In this document: positions 39,891-50,284 of the stretch, piece after piece | Position numbering within the stretch: the stretch's first letter is position 1 | Layout: every line of letters begins with the position of its first letter | NCBI RefSeq assembly: GCF_008035925.1 | Contig: NZ_CP036264.1 | Span: 8,408,343 to 8,472,342, forward strand | Origin: Stieleria maiorica | Lineage (GTDB): Bacteria > Planctomycetota > Planctomycetia > Pirellulales > Pirellulaceae | DNA: 64,000 nt | Direction: 5' to 3' | Program-made: the position numbers and the translations under genes | Notes under the pieces: generated by a model | The model's database searches: none | What the model saw: the letters and a program-made list of their open reading frames with translations, nothing else | Told to the model about the DNA's origin: nothing

Positions 39891-42800
39891 ATGACCCACA
39901 ACGAATCCAACGCGAAAAGCAACGCCCCGACTTACTGGCGCAGTATTTCGGAGCTGCACGGCAGCGAGGAGTTCCAGAACAATTATCTGCATCGGGAGTT
40001 TCCGGTGGCCGCTTCGGAGTTCCCCGAGGGGGTTTCGCGGCGACGCTGGATGCAGCTGATGGGTGCCTCGCTGGCGATGGCCGGCGTGTCGGGGTGCCGC
40101 TATCCCGAAGAGATTATCGCGCCGTTTGTGATCCGCCCCGAAGGCCGAGTTCCCGGTGAGTTCTACGAGCGGGCGACCAACTTCGAATTGGCCGGTTCGG
40201 TGCACAATTTGCTCGTCCGTTGTTTCGACGGTCGCCCGCAACACATCGAGCCGAATAAAAGCCACCCTTCGGCGGGCGGCACGAACGCCTATGTCCAGGC
40301 GTCCATCCTGTCGCTGTATGATCCGGATCGGTCTCGCGGCGACGACGGACCGGTGTTGATGCGCGGTGAGGGCGAGCGGAAGCAGGAATCGCAGTGGGAA
40401 GAGTTTGTCCCGGTCGGTCGTGCGGCGGTCCAAAAGGCGGCTAGCAATGAAGACGGCAAAGGCTTTGCGGTCCTGATGTCGCCGACGGCATCTCCAACAA
40501 CGGTTCGCATGCTGGGCAAACTGAAGGCAAAGCTGCCCGCGGCAACGATCGCTCGGTTTGATGGTGTCAACGACGGCGTCATGCGGAACGCCACCAAGCA
40601 GATGCTGGGGACCGAGTCGAACCAGGTGCTGGATCTCAGCAAGGCCAAGGTGATCTTTTCGCTCGGCGCAGACTTCCTGGGCAGCGAGCCCGGTTCGCTC
40701 ACCGCGGCGTCCAGTTTCGCTGAGCGGCGTGACCCGCTGGCCGGCGAAATGAGCCGTCTGTACGTGGTCGAAGGCGGTTACACGACGACCGGCACGATGG
40801 CGGATTCGCGTTTGGCGGTTCGCCCCAGCCAGATGCCGGCGTTCCTGGCCGCGTTGGGACGCATGGTCGACGCACTCAAGAACGGCGAAACGCATGACCA
40901 CGGCGGCGAAGAGTTGCCGTTCAACGATCCCGATATCACGGCCGCCGAGCGACAGTCACGGTTCATGGATTGCTTGGCTCACGACATCGTCGAAGCCGGT
41001 GAGGATGCGGTGGTGATTGTCGGCCAATCGCTCGGGGCAGACCTGGTCGCCGCCGGAATCGCGATGAATCAAAAGCTCGGCTCGCTGGGCAAGGCCCAGT
41101 CGTTCACGCCGTGCGTGGACGAGAGCCTGGAAGCCAAGTCGCTGGCCGAGTTGGCCGCTGCGGTCAACGCCGGCGACATCGAATCGTTGTTGATCCTCGG
41201 CGACAATCCCGTGTTCGCTTCGCCCAGTGACATCGACGTCGCCGGGATGATCGGCAAGGTCCGCCAGGGCGGCAAAGCGTTTTATCTTGGCGAATACGAC
41301 GACGAGACCGCCGTGTTGTGCGATTGGTCGTTGCCGCTGGCCCATCCGCTGGAATCCTGGAGCGACTGCATCAACGACGACGGTTTGTACGGCGTTTGCC
41401 AGCCGCAGATCCTGCCCTTGATGGGTGGCCGAACCGTCGCGGAAGTCTTGGCGTTGATGTTGGACGAGGAAGTCATCGATCCGATGCAGATCGTCCGACA
41501 AACGGCCGACGAAGTCAGCGGTCGCTCGCTCAGCGAGAGTGCGTGGCGGAAGTTGCTTCACGACGGCTACTCCGAAGACATTCGCTCGGCGGCGCGAACC
41601 GCCGAGGTGACCGGCACCGCACCGGAGTTGCCCGGCGGTGACCCGGAGGTCTCGTCGGCCAAGACCATCAACCAAGACGACATCGAAGTCGTCTTCACGT
41701 CTGCCGACGGGTTGTACGACGGACGGTTCGCCAACAACGGTTGGCTGCAGGAATTGCCGCAGTCGATCACCAAGTTGACCTGGGGCAACGCGGCGATGAT
41801 GAGCCCCGCGACCGCTCGGGCGCTGGATCTGCATCACGGCTTGTACATCACCCTTCGCAAGGGCGGCAGCAAGATCGAATTGCCCGTCTTTGAAGTCCCC
41901 GGTGTTGCTCCCGGTGTCGTGATGACGTCGATCGGTTACGGACGAACCCGCGTCGGCAAGGTCGGCGGGTTCACCGCCGAAGGGATCGATGCGGTCGGCT
42001 TTGACGTTTCGCCGCTGCGGACCAGCGACGCGATGATGATCGCGTACCAGGTCGAAGGCCGGCCGAATTACAACGAATACGAGTTCGCCACGACCCAAGA
42101 CCACTGGGCGATCGACGACATCGGGCGCGAAGAAACCGAACGCCGCAGTTACAACCTGGTCCGTGAGGGCACGACCAAGTTGCTCGAAGACGTGCCGACG
42201 TTTGCCAACGAACAACCCAAGGCTCCGCACGTCCCCAAGGTGGGCAAGTACGGTTCGCTGGGCACCGAGCCGATCGAAGAAATCGAGTCCGACCCGGCGC
42301 TCGATTTCATACCGCAGTGGGGCATGGCGATCGATTTGACCAAATGCACCGGCTGCAACGCCTGTGTCGTCGCCTGCCAGAGTGAAAACAACATCCCGAT
42401 CGTCGGTGCCGAACAGGTCAAAAACAGCCGCGAAATGCATTGGTTGCGAATCGACCGCTATTTCCAAGGCGATGCCGAAGACGCCCAGGTCGTTCACATG
42501 CCGGTCGCGTGTGTGCATTGTGAGACGGCACCTTGCGAGCAGGTGTGCCCGGTCGCCGCGACCGTGCACACCAATGAGGGCATCAACGCGATGGCCTACA
42601 ACCGCTGTATCGGAACGCGTTACTGTGCCAACAACTGCCCGTTGAAAGTCCGTCGATTCAACTACTTCAATTACAACGAAGACGTCGGCGTCGGCTACGG
42701 GGTCAAAGCCTTCCCGGGGGCGATCGAATCGGCCAACCGAAAACTGCAGGCCTTGGTACTCAACCCCGACGTCACGGTGCGTGGCCGCGGTGTGATGGAA

Positions 42801-43223
42801 AAGTGCACCTACTGTGTCCAGCGGGTCGAAAAAGCCAAGATCGAAGCTCGCAAAGACGGTGGGCGAGCGATCAAGGACGGCGACGTCGTGACCGCATGCC
42901 AAGCGGCTTGCGCCACCAACGCGATCGAGTTCGGCAACATCGCCGATCCGAATTCCGCGGTGGCCAAGAAGCACAGCGACGTCCGGGCCTATGGCGTGCT
43001 GGAACAATTGAACATCAAACCGCGGACGGAATACCTGGCGCGGGTTCGAAATCCCCACCCGCGTCTGATGACGCTGCAGCAACTGCACGACCTGGAAACG
43101 ATCACGTCGCATCACGGTCACGGTGACCATGGTCACGATGATCACGACGGTCATGGTGATCACGATGACCACGGCGATGATCACGATCACAAAGACGGTG
43201 ATCACAAAGAAAAGGCCCACTGA
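39891..43223 (+). CDS. actB: Alternative complex III subunit ActB (molybdopterin-oxidoreductase-like plus Fe-S)
   Basis: 1110 residues. Fusion of a molybdopterin-oxidoreductase-like domain that lacks the cofactor in this family (about 90-780) with a 4-cluster ferredoxin domain. N-terminal RRRWMQLMGASLAMAGVSGC is a Tat-like signal with a lipobox-like Cys. Cluster ligands: CTGCNACVVAC (from 819), CVHCETAPCEQVCP, CIGTRYCANNCPL and CTYCVQRVEK..CQAAC. Its role is electron transfer from the quinol site in ActC to ActA hemes on the periplasmic side. The last ~36 residues are a His/Asp run (HGHGDHGHDDHD and on), likely metal-binding. A 754-codon frame on the opposite strand is a high-GC shadow. Confidence 0.95.
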   Translation: MTHNESNAKSNAPTYWRSISELHGSEEFQNNYLHREFPVAASEFPEGVSRRRWMQLMGASLAMAGVSGCRYPEEIIAPFVIRPEGRVPGEFYERATNFELAGSVHNLLVRCFDGRPQHIEPNKSHPSAGGTNAYVQASILSLYDPDRSRGDDGPVLMRGEGERKQESQWEEFVPVGRAAVQKAASNEDGKGFAVLMSPTASPTTVRMLGKLKAKLPAATIARFDGVNDGVMRNATKQMLGTESNQVLDLSKAKVIFSLGADFLGSEPGSLTAASSFAERRDPLAGEMSRLYVVEGGYTTTGTMADSRLAVRPSQMPAFLAALGRMVDALKNGETHDHGGEELPFNDPDITAAERQSRFMDCLAHDIVEAGEDAVVIVGQSLGADLVAAGIAMNQKLGSLGKAQSFTPCVDESLEAKSLAELAAAVNAGDIESLLILGDNPVFASPSDIDVAGMIGKVRQGGKAFYLGEYDDETAVLCDWSLPLAHPLESWSDCINDDGLYGVCQPQILPLMGGRTVAEVLALMLDEEVIDPMQIVRQTADEVSGRSLSESAWRKLLHDGYSEDIRSAARTAEVTGTAPELPGGDPEVSSAKTINQDDIEVVFTSADGLYDGRFANNGWLQELPQSITKLTWGNAAMMSPATARALDLHHGLYITLRKGGSKIELPVFEVPGVAPGVVMTSIGYGRTRVGKVGGFTAEGIDAVGFDVSPLRTSDAMMIAYQVEGRPNYNEYEFATTQDHWAIDDIGREETERRSYNLVREGTTKLLEDVPTFANEQPKAPHVPKVGKYGSLGTEPIEEIESDPALDFIPQWGMAIDLTKCTGCNACVVACQSENNIPIVGAEQVKNSREMHWLRIDRYFQGDAEDAQVVHMPVACVHCETAPCEQVCPVAATVHTNEGINAMAYNRCIGTRYCANNCPLKVRRFNYFNYNEDVGVGYGVKAFPGAIESANRKLQALVLNPDVTVRGRGVMEKCTYCVQRVEKAKIEARKDGGRAIKDGDVVTACQAACATNAIEFGNIADPNSAVAKKHSDVRAYGVLEQLNIKPRTEYLARVRNPHPRLMTLQQLHDLETITSHHGHGDHGHDDHDGHGDHDDHGDDHDHKDGDHKEKAH

Positions 43224-43348
43224 CGATTCGGTCGCCGGCGGTGATTCGCGGAAACGAATCCTGCGGCGATCGCAATCGGTGCCCGGCGACCGTCCCCCGA
43301 AGACAGCAAATCAAACAAACCACTTCCACTTTCTAGCTAACACTGACC

Positions 43349-44779
43349 ATGTCACTTGCCATTCCAAACGGATTGGATAACACCGTCGAACGCCCCGGCG
43401 AACGCGCCCCGTTGGTCCTCGGCGAAACGACGTACCACGACATCACCGAAGCGGTTTGTAAGGTCGCCGAGCGTCCGCCCAGCAAGGGCTGGATCGGAGG
43501 TTTTTTGGTCGCGTTTGCGTTACTGCAGATGCTCGGTTTGCTGATCGTGTATTTGATCTACACCGGGGTGGGTGTCTGGGGTAACCGGGCGCCGATCTTC
43601 TGGGGTTGGCCGATCGTGAACTTCGTGTTTTGGGTCGGGATCGGCCACGCGGGGACGTTGATCAGTGCGATTTTGTTCCTGTTCCGTCAGGAATGGCGGA
43701 CCAGTATCAACCGTGCGGCCGAGGCGATGACGATTTTTGCGGTCGCCTGTGCGGGGACGTTCCCGGGGATTCACGTCGGGCGTGCCTGGTTGGCGTTTTG
43801 GTTGGCGCCCTATCCGAGTTTGAATCTGTGGATGTGGCCGCAATTTCGCAGCCCGCTGTTGTGGGACGTGTTCGCGGTGTCCACCTACGGGACGGTGTCG
43901 TTGCTGTTCTGGTACATGGGGATGGTGCCGGATTTGGCGACGTTCCGTGATCGATCCAAAAACAAATACCGCCGCATGGCGTACGGAATTCTGTGCCTGG
44001 GCTGGAGCGGTTCGTCGCGTCACTGGATGCGATATGAAAAGGCCTACGCGATTCTGGCCGCCCTGGCCGCGCCGCTGGTTTTGTCGGTCCATACGATCGT
44101 TTCGTTCGACTTTGCCGTGTCGCAGGTCCCCGGTTGGCACACCACGATTTTCCCGCCGTACTTCGTCGCCGGGGCGATCTTCAGCGGTTTCGCGATGGTG
44201 CTGACGTTGATGGTGCCGGCACGTCAGATGTTGAATCTGGAAAAACTGATCACGATCCGGCACTTGGAAAACATGTGCAAGATCATCCTGGCGACCGGCT
44301 CGATCGTCGGTTTGGCGTACGGGACGGAGTTCTTCATCGCCTGGTACGGCCAAGTGCCCGCCGAGCAGTTCGCGTTCCTGAACCGAGCGTTCGGACCGTA
44401 CGCCTGGGCTTATTGGACGATGATTTCGTGCAACGTGATCAGCCCGCAGATCTTCTGGTTCAAGAAAGCCCGCACGACGCCATGGATCATCGTTGTCGTG
44501 TCGATTTTTGTGAATATCGGAATGTGGTTCGAACGATTCGTGATCGTCATCAGCAGTTTGTCGCGGGACTACCTGCCGAGTGCTTGGGCGTACTTCACGC
44601 CGACCTGGGTCGACTGGGGCATGCTGATCGGATCGTTCGGGTTGTTCTTCACGCTGTTCTTGTTGTTCTGCCGCACCTTGCCGGTGATCAACATGGCGGA
44701 GGTCAAAGCGACGCTGGCCAAGCAAGAGCACATGGCTCATCTGCACGGTCACGGTGAAGAAGCTGGCGAAGGTCACTGA
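43349..44779 (+). CDS. actC: Alternative complex III subunit ActC (NrfD-like quinol subunit)
   Basis: 476 residues, about ten membrane helices. NrfD/PsrC-family integral membrane protein; quinol oxidation takes place between it and ActB. Visible: [41 protein letters not shown] (with the His near the quinol site), [29 protein letters not shown] and a final helix pair. The C-terminus is His/Glu-rich ([16 protein letters not shown]). It starts 125 bp after actB and ends 43 bp before actDE. Confidence 0.95.
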   Translation: MSLAIPNGLDNTVERPGERAPLVLGETTYHDITEAVCKVAERPPSKGWIGGFLVAFALLQMLGLLIVYLIYTGVGVWGNRAPIFWGWPIVNFVFWVGIGHAGTLISAILFLFRQEWRTSINRAAEAMTIFAVACAGTFPGIHVGRAWLAFWLAPYPSLNLWMWPQFRSPLLWDVFAVSTYGTVSLLFWYMGMVPDLATFRDRSKNKYRRMAYGILCLGWSGSSRHWMRYEKAYAILAALAAPLVLSVHTIVSFDFAVSQVPGWHTTIFPPYFVAGAIFSGFAMVLTLMVPARQMLNLEKLITIRHLENMCKIILATGSIVGLAYGTEFFIAWYGQVPAEQFAFLNRAFGPYAWAYWTMISCNVISPQIFWFKKARTTPWIIVVVSIFVNIGMWFERFVIVISSLSRDYLPSAWAYFTPTWVDWGMLIGSFGLFFTLFLLFCRTLPVINMAEVKATLAKQEHMAHLHGHGEEAGEGH

Positions 44780-44822
44780 GAAACTGAATCATTCATTTTT
44801 AAAGCATTAACGATCTGTTTCG

Positions 44823-46298
44823 ATGGATCAAAAAACTATGTCGGAAACGAAAATAGAAACGACCGTTCACGGAATGATGGCCGAGTTCACGACGGTCGAT
44901 TCGTTGCTGAGCGCCTGTCGCCGGGTTCGGGACGCCGGTTACACGAAGACCGACGCCTACACGCCGTTCCCGGTTCACGGGATCGACAAGGCGTTGGGCA
45001 TCAAGCCGACGGCGCTGCCGTGGATCTGCTTGATCGCGGGGGCGACCGGGACGTGCATCGCGCTGGCGATGCAGATCTGGATGAACAGCATCGATTACAA
45101 ATACATCATCTCCGGCAAACCCTACCTGTCGTTGCCGGCGTTCATCCCGGTGGCGTTCGAGCTGACGATTCTGCTCGCCTCCTTCGGCGCGTTCTTCGGG
45201 ATGTGGGCGCTGAACGGGTTGCCGAAGTTCAGCAACCCGATGTTCACCGACCCGCGATTCGATCGGGCCACCGACGACCGGTTCTTCCTGTACGTCGACG
45301 CCAGCGATGAACGTTACGATGCGGCGGGCGTACGCAGTCTGATGGCCGATACCGGCAGCGACTATATCAACGAAGTGGTCGAAGACGATTCGCCCAAGGA
45401 AGTGCCCAAGCCGGTCTTCTTGATCTGGGGGCTGGCTGTGGCCGCGTCGCTGGTGCCGTTGATTTGCATCCTGACGATGCGGGTGACCAACAGCTCCAGA
45501 CCGCGGTTTCATATCTTCTTCGACATGGATTTCTCGCCGGCCAAGGATGCGCAACAAGTCACCAGTTTGTTTGCCGACAACCGTGCCATGCGGTCCGATG
45601 TCCCCGGCACCGTCGCCCGCGGGCAGATGGAAGAGTCGCTGGACATGCTGTCCGGGATCGATGTCGAAGCGTTGACGCTGTCCGACCCGCCGCGGGTCGA
45701 GCGTCTGGTGCGTGCCTACATGCAAGCCGACGACGAAGCCAAAGCGGAGGAACAGGAAACGCTGGAAAAAGAAGCGGAAGAAGCCGCCGAAGTGACCGAG
45801 GCTGCCCCGGCGAGCGTGATGGACACGACGCCCTGGGTCGAAAACAACCCGTTGACCGTCGACGCCGAGTTGCTGGCCATCGGGCAACAACAATTCGCGA
45901 TCTACTGCAGCGTCTGCCACGGCATGGACGGGTACGGCAACGGACTGGTCAACCAACGAGCCCAATCGATCAGTGCTCCGACGTGGGTGCCGCCGGCATC
46001 GATGCACCAAGAGACCCTGTACGCCGACAAGTACCCCGACGGAAAGCTGTTTTCAACGATCAGCAACGGCATTCGCAAGATGCCCGGATATGCGGGCCAA
46101 ATCAAATTGAAAGACCGCTGGGCGATCGTCGCTTATGTCCGAGCGTTGCAGAAAAGCCAAAACGCGTCGCTGGACTTGGTGCCCGATGCGAAAAAGGCTG
46201 CCGTTGAAAAAGCGGTCGAAGAAGCCAAGGCCGAACTGAAACGTCAGGCCGAAGAAGCCGAAAAGGCCGCGGCGGCGCGCCAGCAAGCACAGCAATAA
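44823..46298 (+). CDS. Alternative complex III fused ActD-ActE (DUF3341 plus cytochrome c)
   Basis: 491 residues joining two normally separate subunits. Residues ~10-250 are ActD (DUF3341): AEFTTVDSLLSACRRVRDAGYTKTDAYTPFP, then two membrane helices and the return helix VFLIWGLAVAASLVPLICILTM. Residues ~330-460 are a class-I cytochrome c, ActE, with CSVCH (362-366) and a later Met ligand in KMPGYAGQI. A charged Glu-rich linker lies between. The tail is a coiled coil (AVEEAKAELKRQAEEAEKAAAARQQ). ActE is the electron exit to the oxidase. An ATG at 44838 is a possible start. The fusion ties the cytochrome to the membrane through ActD instead of a lipid anchor. Confidence 0.92.
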   Translation: MDQKTMSETKIETTVHGMMAEFTTVDSLLSACRRVRDAGYTKTDAYTPFPVHGIDKALGIKPTALPWICLIAGATGTCIALAMQIWMNSIDYKYIISGKPYLSLPAFIPVAFELTILLASFGAFFGMWALNGLPKFSNPMFTDPRFDRATDDRFFLYVDASDERYDAAGVRSLMADTGSDYINEVVEDDSPKEVPKPVFLIWGLAVAASLVPLICILTMRVTNSSRPRFHIFFDMDFSPAKDAQQVTSLFADNRAMRSDVPGTVARGQMEESLDMLSGIDVEALTLSDPPRVERLVRAYMQADDEAKAEEQETLEKEAEEAAEVTEAAPASVMDTTPWVENNPLTVDAELLAIGQQQFAIYCSVCHGMDGYGNGLVNQRAQSISAPTWVPPASMHQETLYADKYPDGKLFSTISNGIRKMPGYAGQIKLKDRWAIVAYVRALQKSQNASLDLVPDAKKAAVEKAVEEAKAELKRQAEEAEKAAAARQQAQQ

Positions 46299-46406
46299 CC
46301 ACCCGAAAGACACCGCCCGGTCGGTGTCGCAGAACCAACCCCCAAACCTCACACGCCCACGCGGTCGCGCTCGCGTCACCGCAGTTATACGACAACCGAT
46401 TTGACC

Positions 46407-47684
46407 ATGTCAGAACACGCTGCTCCCGCTGTTAAACCGGCCGATGACCCGGCCTTCCAGCTGCCTGCATCACTCCGCAGTTTGCAGATGCCGCTGTTAG
46501 GTGGCGGACTTGTCGCCCTGCTGATCGGCATGGGCTTGGCATTCTCCGTCAGCGATGCGGACATGCCGCGGTTCGGAATGTCGGCTTACCTGACGGCGTT
46601 CCTGTATGTGTTGACGATCGTGCTGGGATGTTTGTTCTTCGTCTTGATCCAGCACCTGGTGCGTGCCGGTTGGAGCGTCGTGGTACGGCGTGTGGCCGAA
46701 TGCATGATGATCATGACCATCCCGATGGCGTTCCTGTTCCTGCCGATCCTGTTTTCGGTGTTCAGCGAGGGAACCCTGTTCGTCTGGACCGATTCGGAAT
46801 ATGCGTCCAAGCTGCACTTGGACGAAAACATGTGGGAAACCAAAAAGCTGTTTCTCAACGGACCGTTTTTCCTGGTGCGTGCGTTGATTTACTTCGGCAT
46901 CTGGGGAGCGCTGGCCGTCTATTACTGGCGGGGCAGCGTCAACCAGGACGAGACCGGCGAGCGGGCGGCGACTGATCGGATGCAGTATTGGTCCGGCCCG
47001 GCCGTGATGGCGTTTTCGCTTTCGCTTAGCTTTGCCGCGTTTGACTGGGGCATGAGCCTGGCGCCGATGTGGTTCTCGACCATGTTCGGGGTGTACATGT
47101 TCGCCGGCGGAATCCTGGCCGCCCACTGTGCGATCACCTTGCTGACCTATGTGTTGCAGCGGGCCGGGGCGCTCAAAGAAGAAGTCACGCCGGAGCACTA
47201 CCATGACTTGGGCAAGTACATTTTCGGGTTCATCGTCTTCTGGACGTACATCTCGTTCAGCCAATACATGCTGATCTGGTACGGCAACATTCCGGAAGAA
47301 ACCGAATGGTTCTTCAGCCGCCAGGAAGGCGGGTTCGGATACCTGTCGATCGGGCTGATTTTCTTTCACTGGTTATTGCCGTTCTTCGGGACGATGAGCC
47401 GGCATGTCCGCCGCCGTCCCGGTGTGATGGCGTTTTGGGCGGCCTACATCCTGGTCGTCCACTTCATCGACATTTACTGGATCGTGATGCCCGAAGCCCG
47501 CATGGTCGAGCAGCATACCGTTCCCAGCTTCGGCGGCGGCTTGGGGATCCTGGCGAGCCTGCTGTGTGTGATCGGGATGACGGCGCTGGTGGTCGGGTTG
47601 GTGCTTCGCGTGGCGGGGGGCAATCGCATCGTCCCGGTGCGTGATCCACGGCTGCGTGAATCGATCATTTTCGAAAATATTTAG
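46407..47684 (+). CDS. actF: Alternative complex III subunit ActF (NrfD-like)
   Basis: 425 residues from ATG at 46407. Ten-helix membrane protein paralogous to ActC; ACIII holds both as quinol/proton-pathway halves. Recognisable segments: GGGLVALLIGMGLAFSVSD, YLTAFLYVLTIVLGCLFFVLIQHLVRAGWS (with conserved His), WYGNIPEETEWFFSRQEGG and a C-terminal MTALVVGLVLRVAGG. It ends 82 bp before a small membrane protein gene. Confidence 0.93.
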   Translation: MSEHAAPAVKPADDPAFQLPASLRSLQMPLLGGGLVALLIGMGLAFSVSDADMPRFGMSAYLTAFLYVLTIVLGCLFFVLIQHLVRAGWSVVVRRVAECMMIMTIPMAFLFLPILFSVFSEGTLFVWTDSEYASKLHLDENMWETKKLFLNGPFFLVRALIYFGIWGALAVYYWRGSVNQDETGERAATDRMQYWSGPAVMAFSLSLSFAAFDWGMSLAPMWFSTMFGVYMFAGGILAAHCAITLLTYVLQRAGALKEEVTPEHYHDLGKYIFGFIVFWTYISFSQYMLIWYGNIPEETEWFFSRQEGGFGYLSIGLIFFHWLLPFFGTMSRHVRRRPGVMAFWAAYILVVHFIDIYWIVMPEARMVEQHTVPSFGGGLGILASLLCVIGMTALVVGLVLRVAGGNRIVPVRDPRLRESIIFENI

Positions 47685-47766
47685 CGTTTTAGGGGACACC
47701 GCGTCGCACGTCCCTGTTTTTTAGCCCTCCAGACATCGTCCGCTCGATAAACTTCGAAAGAGAGCC

Positions 47767-48096
47767 ATGGCCAAATACGACGACCTGAACACCCGACAGA
47801 TTTTCATCATCGGAATTGCCTCCGTCGTTGTGACGGCGGTGACCATTTTGGCGGTTCAGTACGTGTACTTTCTGTTGGTGGATGCCCATCAAAGCCAATT
47901 GCAGGCTGAGAGCAGCTACAAGCGACAGAATGCGATTTTGAACAAACAGCTCGATACCGTTTCCAACTATGGGGCGGATCCGCTGACCGGAAATGTCACC
48001 ATTCCGATCTCCGAGGCGATGAAATTGGTGGCGAAGGAAAGCCAAGCGGAATCCGACAATCACTCAAACGATGCCGACACGAAAGACGCCACCTAA
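47767..48096 (+). CDS. Small single-span membrane protein in the ACIII-caa3 cluster
   Basis: 109 residues. One membrane helix near the N-terminus (IFIIGIASVVVTAVTILAVQYVYFLLV), then a Gln/Ser-rich periplasmic stretch and an acidic tail. No heme or Cys motif. It lies between actF and the SCO gene and overlaps the SCO start by 26 bp, so co-expression is nearly certain. I know unnamed small proteins at this place in planctomycete clusters; it may be an extra ACIII or supercomplex subunit, but that is inference. Confidence 0.8.
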   Translation: MAKYDDLNTRQIFIIGIASVVVTAVTILAVQYVYFLLVDAHQSQLQAESSYKRQNAILNKQLDTVSNYGADPLTGNVTIPISEAMKLVAKESQAESDNHSNDADTKDAT

Positions 48097-49054
48097 CGCA
48101 CCCGTCCCATCCAGCCATCCAGGCAGTGCGTGCCTTGCCGCCGCGATCGCCTTGACGCTCGTCGCGGTGCTGTGCGCGCCGCGCGACGTGGTGGCTCAGG
48201 ATGCGGTCCGTCTGGGGTCCAAAGTCGATTTGAACGAGGGGCTGCCGCCGGAGGCACGGGGCATCACCGTCGTTCAGAACTTGGGCGAAACGATTCCGAC
48301 CAATTTGCCGCTGACCGATTCCGAAGGCCGGGCGATCAAGACCGGGTACGTCATCAATGGCAATCTGCCCACCATCGTGACGCTCAATTACAGCGATTGT
48401 CCGATGTTGTGCAGCGTCCAGCTGAACAAGTTGACCGAGTCGCTCAATCAGCTGGAATTACAACTGAATAAAGACTTTCGGATTTTGACCGTCAGCATCG
48501 ACCCCAAGGAAACGAGTCGTCGTGCGGCGGAAACCAAAGACAAATACGTGTCGGTGTTGTCCAACCAGCCCGCTGCGGCCCAGGGGTGGACCTTTGCCAC
48601 CGCCAAGCAACCGATCATTACCAAACTCGCCGACACGTTGGGGTTCCAGTACCGCTACGACGCGGCCAACAAACAATACAACCACCCGGCGATGCTGGCG
48701 TTCGTTTCGCCCGACGGTGTGATCACGCGTTATTCGCTGTCGATCGACTTTCCGCCGGAGCAATTGAAATTAGCGTTGGTCGAGGCCGGTGAGGGGACCG
48801 TGGGTAACGCGGTCGATCAGTTCATATTGTGGTGCTACAGCTACGACCCGGATTCCAATTCCTACACCCCGCACGCGTGGCGAATCATGCGACTGTGCGG
48901 TCTGGGATTCATCGGCGTGTTGTTGACCGCGTTGGTGCCCTACTGGGTCGGACGCAAGGGCAACCCCCAAGCCGTTAGCGATTCACAAGCCGTTGGCGAA
49001 ACAAAGGCCGCCGATCAAACGTCGCCGCCTGGCGATAGCGACAACGGCAGATAA
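48071..49054 (+). CDS. SCO1/SenC-type copper chaperone for cytochrome oxidase
   Basis: 327 residues. Signal-anchor (LAAAIALTLVAVLCAPRDVVA), then the thioredoxin-like SCO domain: Cu ligands in NYSDCPMLCSVQ (CxxxC) and the distal His in NHPAMLAF. SCO inserts copper into the CuA site of subunit II, the gene immediately downstream. A second membrane helix (LCGLGFIGVLLTALVPYWVG) near the C-terminus makes it two-span with the SCO domain in the periplasm, an extra compared with plain Sco1. It starts inside the previous gene and ends 60 bp before coxB. Confidence 0.92.
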   Translation: MPTRKTPPNAPVPSSHPGSACLAAAIALTLVAVLCAPRDVVAQDAVRLGSKVDLNEGLPPEARGITVVQNLGETIPTNLPLTDSEGRAIKTGYVINGNLPTIVTLNYSDCPMLCSVQLNKLTESLNQLELQLNKDFRILTVSIDPKETSRRAAETKDKYVSVLSNQPAAAQGWTFATAKQPIITKLADTLGFQYRYDAANKQYNHPAMLAFVSPDGVITRYSLSIDFPPEQLKLALVEAGEGTVGNAVDQFILWCYSYDPDSNSYTPHAWRIMRLCGLGFIGVLLTALVPYWVGRKGNPQAVSDSQAVGETKAADQTSPPGDSDNGR

Positions 49055-49114
49055 CGACACTCAATGAGGGCTGCCCGGAGGCAGCCGTCGGTAAACGAAC
49101 ACTTTCCTTTTCCA

Positions 49115-50284
49115 ATGACACAAACAACTCCCGTGATGATGTCTCTGTTAGGCGACTACACCAGCAGCAAGCTCTCGGTTTTCCCAAAATCCGCGTCGTC
49201 GTTTTCCGGCGAATCCGACTGGGTGTTTCACTTCATCAGCATCGTCTGCGTCGTGTTTTTCATCCCGATCGGGGTGGCGTTGTTCGGCTTCGCGTGGAAG
49301 TATCGAAAGGCGAAGGGCGAACCGGCCGACAGCCAGACTGATCACAACACGACTCTGGAATTGGTTTGGTCGATCGGTCCATCGTTTCTGTTGGTCGTGA
49401 TGTTCTACTTCGGTGCCCGCGGTTTCCTGGACATGCGTTCGATCCCCGAAGGTGCCTACAACGTCGGCGTCGACGCCTACAAGTGGGGCTGGGGGATGAA
49501 CTACGGAAACGGGGTGATTCACCCCGAACTGCATGTCGTCGCCGGGGAACCGACCAAGTTGACGATGACCAGCAAGGACGTCATTCACAGTCTGTACATC
49601 CCGGCATTTCGGGTGAAGAAGGATATCGTGCCGGGCCGCTTCAACTATCTCTGGTTCAAGGCGATGGAGCCGAGCGAAAAGGTGATGTCGGACGAAGAGC
49701 TCAATCAGCTGGCCGCCAAGGACAAGGAAGAAAATCTGTCTTGGGACTACGACGCGCGGCAGTGCACGCCCGACGGATACACCTTCTACGACCTTTACTG
49801 TGCCGAATACTGCGGAACGAACCACTCGGAAATGCAGACGGTCGTGGTCGTTCATGAGACCCAAGCGGAGCTGGAGGCCTGGATCAAGAAATACAGTTCG
49901 CGTGGCCCGGACGAATCGCCGGCCGCCTATGGTGCCAAGTTGTACGAGCGTCGCGGTTGCAAGAGCTGCCACTCGATCGATGGCACACGCATGGTGGGCC
50001 CCTCCTACCAGGGCAGCTTCGGCACGATGCGAGAGATCGTCGGCGGCGATCCGGTCAAGGTGGACGAAAATTACATCCGCGAATCAATCCTCAACCCGAA
50101 AGCCAAAGTTGCCATTCAGCAAGGCGTTGCCTACCAACCGGTGATGCCCAGCTACAAAGGCCAGCTGTCCGACGACGACATTTACAGTCTGATCGAGTTC
50201 ATCAAGAGCCTGGGAGACGCGTCGGTGGCCGAACAGACCGACGACGCGGCGGCCGAGGACGCCGAGCCCGTGTCGGTCGAATGA
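49115..50284 (+). CDS. coxB: Cytochrome c oxidase subunit II with fused cytochrome c (caa3 type)
   Basis: 389 residues from ATG at 49115. Two membrane helices (VFHFISIVCVVFFIPIGVALFGF, ELVWSIGPSFLLVVMFYF), then the cupredoxin CuA domain with C229, C233, H237 and M240 in CAEYCGTNHSEM plus the upstream His in SKDVIHSLYIPAF. After residue ~270 a cytochrome c domain carries CKSCH (282-286) and a Met ligand in QPVMPSYKG. It accepts electrons from ActE or directly within an ACIII-caa3 supercomplex and passes them to CuA, then heme a. The C-terminal tail is acidic. Confidence 0.95.
   Translation: MTQTTPVMMSLLGDYTSSKLSVFPKSASSFSGESDWVFHFISIVCVVFFIPIGVALFGFAWKYRKAKGEPADSQTDHNTTLELVWSIGPSFLLVVMFYFGARGFLDMRSIPEGAYNVGVDAYKWGWGMNYGNGVIHPELHVVAGEPTKLTMTSKDVIHSLYIPAFRVKKDIVPGRFNYLWFKAMEPSEKVMSDEELNQLAAKDKEENLSWDYDARQCTPDGYTFYDLYCAEYCGTNHSEMQTVVVVHETQAELEAWIKKYSSRGPDESPAAYGAKLYERRGCKSCHSIDGTRMVGPSYQGSFGTMREIVGGDPVKVDENYIRESILNPKAKVAIQQGVAYQPVMPSYKGQLSDDDIYSLIEFIKSLGDASVAEQTDDAAAEDAEPVSVE

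Noticed and set aside
40956-43220. 754-codon open frame antisense to actB
   Set aside because: It mirrors the real gene's codon positions in high-GC DNA. The translated product is low-complexity, rich in Arg, Val, Asp and His, without any family motif.
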